From assembly GCF_932526225.1 (NCBI RefSeq), contig NC_064037.1:10088203-10152202 (forward strand): a DNA stretch of 64,000 nt, given 5' to 3'. Origin of the DNA: Nematostella vectensis. Its lineage: Eukaryota > Cnidaria > Anthozoa > Actiniaria > Edwardsiidae. Of this stretch, positions 53,289 to 64,000 are shown in pieces (position 1 is the stretch's first letter; each line of letters opens with the position of its first letter). A program made the position numbers and the translations under genes. The notes under the pieces are model-generated. The model was not told the origin of the DNA. It made no database searches and worked only from the letters and a program-made list of their open reading frames with translations.

Positions 53289-55767
53289 TATGGACGGAAA
53301 AGTGAAGAAAGGAGAGAAAGGACAAGGAAATAAAGTCAAACTGAGCTCTTTTCAAAAAAATAATCGGCACCAGTCTCCCTAGGTAGAAAAGGCATGGGCT
53401 CTAGAAAAAACCCGAGTGACCGGGCTACCTGTGTAGCACGCCTGCCTGACTTTGCATTATATGCAGTGTGTTAGAAAATTGCATATTTTGGAGCGTTTCT
53501 TCAAGCTTACCTTAGTATGATAGCATGGAAATCAAAAATCAAAGGACTACTTGATTAAGGTTAGCATTTTATTGTATTTGTCTAGGGAAGAATCGCTATT
53601 TACGTTTATTACTTAAAGGGAATGTTCTTTTAAGCTTATTATCCCATGTGGGGGCGTGAGGATCGATACTGTTGGGGGGGGGGGGGGGGGGGGGATCGAG
53701 AAATTTCTCAGGTCTAAAGGGGGCGAGCGTCGAAAGTGTATAGATTTTAAAAAGGGGAGTCACTGATTTCTTTGGGTGTTGTCTTTTCTATATAATTTGA
53801 CCAAGTGTCAAGACTTCTTGGTTCAACAAGTCTCGGTTTGGGGGCAGTTATTTGGCATGCACAATTCAGGAGTCCAGGATACGTGTTAAGCCACGTTTTA
53901 TCTATGCAATGCAAACCTATATACACCCTATATGCATTTTTTTAATGGTTTCCACTATATGATGTTTATAAAGTGCTTCTGTACTATTTTAAATTATTAA
54001 CAAACCGTTCTAATGCTATAAGCGTGTATTTTTCGTAATCAACATCCTTGCATATATCTGATTTGCTGTCTTCCTCTCTCTCTTTCTTTTCTTTCTCATG
54101 CTTCACTTTCCTCGCATGCAGTAGAACAAAAGCCTTTCTGCATCATATCAACCTTTATCAGGTTGACAACCATGGATTTGAGTCGCACCTTTGAGAAATT
54201 GAGTGCCTTCACTTTTTCTGAATTAATATTTTCAGTGAATTCTTTTCCCTGCACTTTCTGACCAGCTTGCAGCTTATCTCTTGCTCGTGTTCCTTTAACA
54301 TTGTCGTTTGCATTCCTTTCTTCGTTTTTTTTTTTTGGAGGGGTGGAGGGGGGGCAACGGAAATATGGGGGAAGCATAAGTAGGGGCATGGAAAATTTTG
54401 TTACTCCTGAAAGGGGGGGGGGGGCAACTAATTTTATCCCTTACTTTTATCAAAATCCTCACCCCCGCCCCCTCGGGATAATAAATGAAATTTCCCTGAA
54501 AAGTTACAATAGAGTTACAAGTTACAATACAATTTTGCTACAGTAGCTTAAGTTTCTGTTTAGAGCAAAAAGGCTAAAGACTCAAGACCAAAAAATGGCA
54601 TGGCAACAAACATAAAACCGATCATGTTTTATAGCGACTCTGAGATCGCGTTTTAAATCCAAGAAGACCGTGATAGAAAAAAAATGAGGCTCCAATAACC
54701 CAAAATTTAAAAAAAAAACACAAGACTTTGAGACTTGGGTAAAAAACGCTGAGATTCCAAGATTTTGGGAATTTTTTTGCTAGACTTTCGAATTTTCCAG
54801 GTACCTATTGCTACCCAGGGCTAGCTGTGCTTTAGGGAAGAGAGACTTAATATTTGGGGAGCTTCCAATATTTAAGATTCACAAAATAGACTACTACACT
54901 GTTGTTTCTTAACTTCTTTTATTATGCATATATTTGAAGCTTGCCATTTTGCTTCTGTATAATGGTTTAATTCCACCTTATATTTAAATAAAATTCTTCA
55001 AATACTTCAACATCGCTTGCCATCTCTTTAATCTTCCAAAATGATCAGTTGAAAATATTGATAATAATTGATATTTATAATAATATTATTCATGGTTGCT
55101 ATCAATTCCATTCTCTGGATACAATTTCTATATAATAATTTAGTTCTTTACTTAAAAAACTTGATTATATAAAAAACTGCTTAAAAAAACATTCACTTCT
55201 AGATTAATGTATCCAACATTATTAAACAAATTAACATAACAATATAATCCTAAAAACTTAGGATTTAGGATTTAGGGCTGAATCAAAGATGTGTAGGCTG
55301 GAAATATTAAGTGAGGAGACAATGTAATTATTTTCCTTTAATCTTATTTTATCTATCATTTCATACTGCCATGATAGCTACCAACTTATTGTCAGTGACA
55401 CATATCTTTCCCCATTGAATCAAAGATTCCATCCCCATTAGGCCATTTGTTGCTAACCATACACTTGAAAGCCAAAGGCATTAGATCTCACCCAACTGTA
55501 AACAGCTAGCAATTGCAATTATAAACATCTGATTTGGGCAGTGACTGTATCTACAAGAGTTATGTAGAGGCTACTTGATAATTAAATAGTGCTTTGAATA
55601 CTAGAAATTTACTCCATAGATGTTCTTGATTATATTCATGTGCAAATTGTTATAATTAGAGATCTGGTATTTCTATGTTAAAAGAGCTTCTGTCATAAAA
55701 ACATGGGCATTGCTCCCCTCTTCATGCATTAGACTGTTTTGTCTTCCTAAATACAATTTCAAATTAT
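53289..55767. other. Intergenic between ERp29 and the T-box gene
   Basis: There is no supported gene. Poly-G tracts lie at about 53675-53694 and 54330-54424. The rest is AT-rich. Probable promoter of ERp29 near 53300-53400 and 3' UTR of the T-box gene towards 55767. Confidence 0.35.
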
Positions 55768-58700
55768 CTAGTGGAATGGAAAAGATGGTGAAGGGCCAGG
55801 AAAACTGTTAAATGCTGTTGAGATAGTCAAAGGCTTGGAGTAATCTGATCTCCCAAGGGCATAATCTGCTCGATAGCTGTCAGCAGTGTAACCAGGCATC
55901 GGTTGGTGTGGAAGTGGGGCCATGTGACTTGGGGTGTGGTGGATTGTGTGCGCATGCTCTGGATGGTGAGGATGACTGTAGTACCCAGGATGCACTAGTG
56001 GCCGTGGTATATGAGGATGTGGTAGGGTGCTAGATGTTGTCAGGGGTGTGTTGAAGGTAATGTTATGGGGGTAGGGTTGAGAGTAGCTTGCGGCAGAGAG
56101 TGTACATGTTGGAACTGTGTCTGGTTTGGTTGACTCGCTATATTGTCTCGGTCGTATTCCACAGGAGTGGATAGTGTCCTCTCTATGTGGTATTACAAGC
56201 CGGTTTAGTGGACTTCCTGAAACATTAAGAAACAACTACGATAAGGATGTATGCTATATTGGACATCACAGTGAAAACCGCTTACAGTGAAACTGACAGC
56301 CAACTTCCCTCCCCAAGATAGACTAAGGCTTAAACCAACTACTAAAAACTTGACACGACTCGATGGATTTTTCAAGTCAGGTCCGATTTGTTTACCGAGG
56401 CAGTGTACAGAAAAAAATATCAGAGCATGTACATTATCTGGCCGAAAATTGCCTCAATAAATGTATGTAAATGTAATGAAAACATCCAAAAACATATATA
56501 TCTGAAAAGCTTTAATTCACGTGGAAAAGTATAGGTAAAGTCGTTTTATGTTCATTTTCCTTCTTGCTATTTTATTACAACCGGATAGATTTCTTACCCG
56601 AAAAGAGCGAAGGTGGCGGAGAAGAATGACTATTTTCTGACATCTGAGGCGATGACCTGAAGCGTTTACATGTATCGACTTGTGTCGAGGACGAGGGAGA
56701 AAGAGAATCTGTGTCTTCTCGATCTTCGCTGTGCCTAGAAGAAATTGTATAACAAATATATAAATAAAACGTTTCGTAAAGAATACAACTACGATAATTT
56801 TTAAAGAAGGAAACCCTCAGGGATTTGTATCTTTTAAAATTAATTTGAACAAGAGCCCCCCTAGGTTTGTAACGTAGGGGGCTTATTGATTTTAATTACG
56901 ATAACAAATCTGCAAACATAGCATGAGACTTGAGTTGAAAAGTGTGAAAATTCACCCTTCGTTGCAAATCAGTGATATTTGGTTTGACTCAAATGGACCG
57001 CTACCACAGTGATCAACTAACGACAACATACTTTTTTTAAGAGTTGTTTATTAGATGTATTTCTCTTTTATTCAGTTTCTGGTTTATGTCGAGGAATGTA
57101 ATTCCACAGTACCCGCCTTCATCATTATTTTAACATAATCCCTTTAATCTTGGTACAAAGCAGATGGCTCTATCGCGAAACTAAAGAAACTGCTCTTAGT
57201 ATCATATTTTTAAATTCATCTTCTTACCGACAATACCCTTTTAGAACGTAAAATCCTTTTTGCAATAATAAATTCTTTTTATTACATGTCTTTTTTTTAG
57301 TTTTCATACAGAAAATCCTTTTCTATTGTCTGAGTAAAAGCTGAGTTTCTTTCAAGCAAATGCAGTTAACAAATTACCAGACATCAGCTGTTGATGGTTC
57401 TTTCTAATTTTTCTTGCAAGTAAAAAGTTTTCTTGCAAATAGAACGTTATATTTCCAAATCCAAAAGATAACAAAGAAGGGATTGATCGCATACTTTCAT
57501 TTGCCCGAGACCCAGAGAAAGTTTATGGGAATAAAGAACTGTTTCTCACCGTTTTAGACCGAGGTGGTGACTGGTGCTGTTGCATCCGCCACGAAAACCC
57601 TTCGCAAAGGGGTTGTTTTCAATCTTTAATTGTGTTATCTGGAAAACAAAGTTATAGAAAAGGCACGAGACATTTGTTTATACCACTATCTTGAACTTTC
57701 AAGTTTGTCTTCAAACAAAACCGGTTTATAGTTGTTTAAGGTAATTAAAAACTTTATACAAAAGTGTTAAACGCCCTTGCCAAGGGTGCATTTTACCGCC
57801 ACCGAAGACGCAAATATTGCGATATATCTTGTCTCTTTACTAGTACACAATCAAATGACACGATTTCAAATATTAGAATCTTACCCTCGGGTTTTGATAA
57901 GCAGTAACTGCCATGAATGTAGTTTCTTGGAATTGATAAGTGTAGAACGTCCCTTTCTTCATGCTAAACACATTGTAGTCTTTGGTCGGAATGATGTGAA
58001 TCCTAGGTTGATATTTGTGCATCGAGTTTAAAATAACCTGGAAATAAAAAGAGGATGACTGTAAGGACAGCTTCTATGTTTCGCGGGATTTGGTCGTTGA
58101 AAACACAATTGTGCATAGTTCTCTAAGAAGCATGCACACAATTATGTCGAAAGATACGAGAAAAACACGACTCCCTGTACGGATGGAGCTAATTGTGAGG
58201 TTTTTGGGAAAACAAAGTAAATCTAAAAAAAAGGAAAATCTAAAAAAGGAAATCTAAAAAAGTCCTACTGCCATTTTTAACAGAAACGTTGAAGGCTTTT
58301 AAAAACGATTCTGGGTTTTGTTATTTTATTTAGAAAGCAAAAAAGCGTTCACGATTGTTTACAAAAATAATGGTTTGTTGTGCTTTGCAAAAATATTTAT
58401 CAACAATTAGTTCTGCCCTTCATGAATAAACTAAGGTCGATTTTTGTTTCGAAAACAACCTGTATAATCACGTGTAGAATGTTAAGGGGCTTTTAGGATA
58501 ACAAACAGATATTTTACTGTGAAAAGCTGACCAAACCAAGAACTTCGTGACAATTGCACCACCTATAAGAACAGAAGAACTTTTTCTTTTCGCGTAACTT
58601 TTAGCCGTGCGTGTACCTCTATTCAAAGTATTTCTGAAGTGAAATAGCGTACTTGCTAACTAACGCCAATTTCTAAGCAAAAAAAAACAGCATTTTCTCA

Positions 58701-61700
58701 CGTGGCAAAGATACCAAACTTTTAAACAATTAGCTCGAATTTTCGCCAAATCAGAACTTCATTTTCAACACACGCTCGTCAACTTCATGGCCATTTTGTA
58801 ATTCTGTCATTACCGATACTGATTTTGAATTTCGAGTGAGTTTAGATATGTTTTAGTTAGCCTGAGCAGTTAAATTTCTTATGGATTTTAATATATTGGT
58901 GTGAGAGTTGTGTTCTTGTATTCGCTATTTAAGTGTACTTTATCCGAATAGTGTTTATGCCTTATCCCACAAGCGTCAATAACCTAAAAGGTGATGTACA
59001 TCCTGAGTTCTGTTAACTGGGCAAGAACTACAGCGATAATTTGTTTGAATCTGGCTAGGAGTTTGTGAACGTCCTCACTCGTTGAAAAATCAAAGTGAGT
59101 GAATGAACCGCGTGACGCTTGACGGTAATGCCCCTTGGAGGGGGGTCGATGCAATGACCCCTACTCACGCGCCAGACACGTGTCATTGTGTAATAAGTTT
59201 ACAGTAACGAGTAACAAGGCTCTAGTTACTGAGACAATAACAATACGTTGTGGGTTTACATAAAATTCTTTTTGCATGCAAAAATCCATTTTTTTAGTAT
59301 GTGGTTTGGAGCTGAAAGAAAAAATTAGTATCTAATGTGGATTTTTCTTTTAAAAAGAAGACGCGGTCAAGAGTAGCGTTCGTTGGTCTCTTAACTAAGC
59401 TCTTTTGTTTGAAATTTAGTTAGGGTAAAAGGTTGTTGTGCCAATTGAGCGAAACAAAAACAAACGTTTTCTTTTGTAAGTGACGAATACACACTAAAAT
59501 CAAAATGGGTTTGTGAAATAATTGACAAAATCCCTCCCACTCCTGACAAAACAACAAGAGATAGAACATAAACAGAAATCAAACTCCTATACCTCCAACA
59601 GTTGAATTTGTAATCTGTTTTGAGATTCTTTTGTTGTGGGGGGTGCCAAGGGAAGGCTATTTTGACCGCAAAATAATGGGTTTAAAAAGGTATTTTCTCG
59701 TATTTCCAAGGGCGTCAAATTCATTGACCCATCTAGATATTTCTTCCTAACGTCAAAACCACAAAAACAATTGGCTGTATATGAGAAAAAAATTTAGCAA
59801 CCATGGTAAGGTTAATGGTAAAAGACCAAATAGAGATTTATACAGTTGTGGTCAAAATGTCTAAAGTGCACTCGAGGGTTTCACTCTTTTTCCCAAGAGT
59901 CCATTTTGAACGAGTTCTTTTAAAGATATTAAAAACCCAAAGACAAACAAACATAATAATGGAAGCAACGTGTAGCAACATGGCGAAGGCGTGAAGGAAT
60001 TTCTCATAAGTAAAATTGGACACCCCATAAAATTCAAATGTAAACATAGATGTTGAACTTTGTCTCATTATAAAGCACGTGAAAGATGCGAAAAATACGA
60101 AAACAAACGTTGATTTGCCACATCACGTATGGTGAAGGCCAGTGTCCATTATCAGGCAAAGAAAAAAATAATAAAAATAATAACAGAATAAAGAAAGATG
60201 TCGTGTGTTGTCTAACTTTGCTTTGAACAAAGCCCTTGTTGAATAAAGTGCAAAGAAACCAGTCGTACCGAAGATGCACATCCCATTGATTCTAGAGAAT
60301 ATGTTTTCTATGTATCCTACAACAACACTTCAAAGTAGGAGTTTCTTATTATTCTCTCCAATTTCAGAAATACAACTTTGACAGCATACTAGAAAAGTAC
60401 ATTCTAAAACCACTACTTTTCTCAGACTTATGTCCAGACTTACTGTTACTCAGCCAAGTGTCCTTTGGTAGGTAACTATCTTTCGTTATCATGCCATGTA
60501 CGAAGTGGCGAAAAAAGTAGGTGTTGTTGTGTGTTTGAATATGTTTATTTTATTTATTTGACTTCGCCATAAACAAAAACACAAAGCCTAACAAAAACGA
60601 AACACAGGCCGGGGAGCCAGTACCGACCCCTTATTTTAGGTATTACTGCTATAGCTCTCAACTTTGACAACTTTCTTCTGTTCTCCCATAGCGCATACTT
60701 TCAAGGGTCTCGCAACGCCCGCATTTAGTCGGAGGGAACATAGGTATAACTACCATAGCGCGCAACTTTGACAAGTCTCTCTTGTGCTCCTTTAACGCAT
60801 ACTTTCAAGAGTCTTGCAACACTCTGACAACTCGTGTATTTAGTCCGAGGAAATATAGGTATAACTGCCATACTGCACAACTTTCACGAGTTTCTCTTGT
60901 ACTTCGCTAAAGCATACTTCAAAGGGTCCCGCAACGCGCGTATTTTATATGAGGGACCAAGTACTCTTTTCTACTTACATGGCCTGCTTGGTCGTTGTGG
61001 TTATTGGTGAGTTTGAGTTTCTGGAAAGATATAACCTGTCGCATCCATTGTGATCCGGTTCCCGGAGAGTCGGGGTGTATGAAGATCCGCGAGGGAATGA
61101 GGTTCTCTGCTTTGCCAGTGATCGCCCACTCAGTGTTATGGTATTTGTAGCGATTTTCATCAGCGGGGACGAGGTCCATGGCAAGCACGTATTCCTCTTT
61201 GGGGTTCAGCCCCGATATGTTCACACGGATCACGGGAAACATTCGCCTACGGATTAAGACCAGATGGCAATTACATAGATGATTTAGGGATTAAGTCATG
61301 ATGTTTACAGCGAGGCAGTTACCCCCTCCGTTACCAACGGGGTGGAAGTGGCAAGGCCAGGAGACGCCTTTCCGCTAAGTCGCTTATCATCTTATCTCGT
61401 CCAGTAAAGACAAAATTCCTAATCGTAAGAGCGGGCAATTTGTCGCGGCAATTTTTTTTTTCTTCTTCCTGGTAGATAACGCCGCTGTGACACCGTCCGC
61501 GCCATGCCAGCGCTACATGGCGTCTGGATGGCCGGCCCACTTAAACGGCTTCTCTACGCGACAAGGGCATTGAAGGATGCAACAAAGAAGCTCTGAGAGT
61601 TTACTTTTCCTTTCTTTGAAGGTTTTAACGTAAACACGAGGACATTTGGCAAAACAGGGTTAGGTAAACATGGCTGCGTTTTGGCGCGATGTTGTTAGAA

Positions 61701-62740
61701 GTGATTATTAAGAACAGTATATAAAGTGTCGAACTACTTTAACGTAGATCACCGAGATAGGTTTATAATGGATCAGATTTCTTGTTGTCAGCACTAAACG
61801 AAGATCTAAGTAAGATAAAATAGCTAAAACAAATTGTTCAACTTGAGAAAAGAAACAAATTTTGTGTGATCGAGTGATGTGTATATATCGAAAGTCTTAA
61901 ATCCATGAGAGGTCCTGAGGTTTGAATATCTGGCCATTTAGAGTAAGACCAATATCATAACAAATCTTTTGCCTCTATGTCATACCAGGATATCCTGGTT
62001 AGCTAAAACCATGAAAAAACAACATTTACCAACAAGATCGGCGTCTTTGTACGAGTGTTTTTATAGAAAATACCACAAAGTTACAACAAATATAGTTAGT
62101 ACTCAAGTCAAACGAGTTCGAAAAAAATCAGGAAATAGGTTAAGCCGTCAAATTATCTCCCGGCGTTGTTTTATAGTAAATAGTAAAATAGGAAAGTGCT
62201 TAATACTTCTACCCACCGGCCATTTTTCGTTATAATCATTTCTGTTCCAATCTCATGGAATTTTTCCCATAGTTCGCGGTTTTCCAGTTCGACTTGAAGT
62301 CCCTCGGCTCTAAGTTGGCCGCAAGGAAGTGGTGAATTATAAGCCGTTGTAAACGCGAAATTCTGGAGTTGAGATGACGATGTTGGACAATGCATTTCTT
62401 CGCAGAGTTCAGTTGAGCGCGTGTATGGATTTATCACATCGATTCTTCGATCTGTGAACGAGAAAGTTCTGAATTACCAAACAAAATCCTCACATACCAA
62501 CGGCCATAACACAAGAAGCGTCCAGTACGTCAATGTGAGTCATCAACAACTTTAAGAGTTCTAACTGTCATGATAGAACCCCTAAGAGAAATTACGTCTC
62601 AAGGAAAGAGTGTTTAAGGCGAACTTACCGAAATCTAGGTCTTGTGGAATAGGGTTCATGCCCTGTACCATGTTGGTATTACAGTATGCGAGCTCAGCAC
62701 GTGTGATGGGAACCGCTTCCGGTAACTGCATCGAGGACAT
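55768..62740 (-). CDS. T-box transcription factor (7 exons, 480 aa)
   Basis: T-box proteins bind T-half-site DNA (TCACACCT-like) and control embryonic patterning. Exons: 62740-62629, 62451-62217, 61246-60979, 58037-57885, 57638-57550, 56734-56598, 56216-55768. Their phases sum to exactly 481 codons with stop. The T-box starts in exon 2 ([17 protein letters not shown]), runs through exon 3 ([36 protein letters not shown]), exon 4 ([20 protein letters not shown]) and exon 5 ([18 protein letters not shown]). Exons 6-7 are Ser/Pro-rich and His-rich (for example [19 protein letters not shown]), a likely transactivation region. The first in-frame ATG is at 62740, with an upstream stop. The subfamily is not decided by eye; it mixes Tbx4/5-, Tbx6- and Brachyury-like residues. 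Confidence 0.92.
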
Positions 62741-64000
62741 CACTTCGACAAACTTGTAAATATTTTTGCCACCAAGTGCGTGAAGTCCAGACTTGCTGGA
62801 CTGATAATCTGTGAAATTTTGCTCTTTCAGATCTAGCACTCAAGCGCTTGTGAACGGTATGTGACGCGTTTCACACTAAAAGAGGGCCCATGCGACGTGT
62901 GGCAGCACCGAGCAAGTCCGCTTTACCTTGTTGTCAATCTATCAATCAGAGCCCGTGTTATTTGTAAGCGCACAACTAGACAAGCAGACTATCGCCAGTG
63001 CCCAGTAATAAATCACCAAAGTGCTCATGTCAATTACAGTAATAATTTTACGAGCGTTCTGATTGGCGTAGAGGCTGTCATTTTGCTCGTCAAAAGGACT
63101 AGGTGAGCTGAAAGACACCACTCGTTTCCTGTGTGTTTTAAATGACCATTGTCGTGAACAATAGCCCGATGGTGTAAAGAAGGCGGTCGCGAACATCGAC
63201 GAACAATTGGAAATTAGACAGAATTTAGCCCAGAAAGAATTGCCCAAATAAGCGATCTAAAGTAAAGCCATCCAAAGAGGATACTGATGAAAGGAGTTAA
63301 TTCCTTTAGTGCGACCACGAGCCAATACTGATCTAAAGTACCACGGCATTTTACAGGAATTACTTCCGGACTTATCGTCATTATAAAACTCTGGAGTTTA
63401 ACCAGGATCTTGCGATTAGCCAAATAAGTACTAAAACCCCCTAACGTTACCGCCGAATAAATGTTCTAAGATTCTCTAGTTAAATCGTGGGGTATATCAT
63501 CGTGATAACGTTGTGTTTACGATGATAGGAGCACGCTTCACAAGTCATAATTACCATTACAATAGTTAAATCACTTGGAATTACAGAGTGAACTGTCAAA
63601 GCTTGAATGGGATCAACAACATACAAGTATGTCTATTTATTTTCGATTCACCTTGGAGATGGTGAATAGTTAGGCCTAAATATACATGTTTTTCTTTCTG
63701 GTAAACAATTGCCGTCTTCCTGGAAACTCGTATGATGGCGATCAGGGAGGATTCAAGCATGGGATTTAAGCCATAAATAGTTAAAGTTTTAACCTTTGAA
63801 TCTCCTCTTGGAACTTTGACATATATGTGGATTAGACGAATCTTGTGAACAGTCATAAAATAGTCAATTTATAACGGATCTAAGTGTCAAATACCCTCAC
63901 TCCAGAGCATTGTTTTTAAGAAAAATAAATATGTGAAAGATCTGTTGAAAAAACGGTAGAGGAGAAAACTACGAACATAGTATTCAAGTATTTTCCTCGC
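62741..64000. other. Upstream region of the T-box gene, no gene seen
   Basis: Probable 5' UTR and promoter of the T-box gene followed by intergenic DNA. The open frames here are short, mostly start at non-ATG codons, and show no domain features. Confidence 0.35.

Overview
This looks like a eukaryotic, intron-bearing animal genome window. The gene content fits a cnidarian, most likely an anthozoan such as a sea anemone; that is inference from gene types and mobile-element style, not a database match. It carries multi-exon genes (a 10-exon OATP-type transporter, a 7-exon T-box factor, a 4-exon ERp29), intronless genes (two cytochrome P450s, a GILT-like protein, a P-loop kinase), and much mobile DNA.

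Left third (1-13,200): nested mobile DNA. Positions 315-13,161 are bounded by terminal inverted repeats opening with a TACCC-N-GGGTA palindrome and by a 9-bp target duplication (GTAGCCCTC / GTAGCCCTT), which suggests a 12.8-kb Mutator-like element. Inside lie the 3' half of a non-LTR retrotransposon (758-1858) and a second complete transposon at 2936-11,574. That one has TIRs of about 460 bp, a perfect 6-bp duplication (GTGTTT), and a GC-rich virus-like gene set: Cys-rich protein, polymerase-like/SF1-helicase/HNH replicase, rve integrase, A32/FtsK-type packaging ATPase, a small membrane protein and several candidate virion proteins. It is a compact Polinton-like (adintovirus-like) element. All its large genes are broken.

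Middle (13,200-33,400): two nearly identical intronless mitochondrial-clan P450 genes face each other (13,393-15,009 + and 21,980-23,602 -). Between them are a PIF/Harbinger transposase with a spliced N-terminus and a decayed companion gene, plus AT-rich non-coding DNA. Then come two long inverted-repeat transposons (24,141-26,139 and about 26,400-29,860), a secreted GILT-like gene lacking the usual CXXC (30,517-31,170 -), and an intronless zeta-type P-loop kinase (32,554-33,390 +).

Right (33,400-64,000): three minus-strand genes. The OATP/SLCO gene (48,527-36,055) has splice phases that join into 637 codons plus stop; its introns hold MITEs, a Mutator-like element with an ORF, a LINE and minisatellites. 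ERp29 (53,288-50,901) ends in KDEL and has a 24-bp minisatellite in intron 2. The T-box gene (62,740-55,768) joins into 480 codons plus stop. These host genes are unrelated in function; there is no operon logic here. Exon coordinates were worked out by hand from splice consensus and reading-frame continuity.
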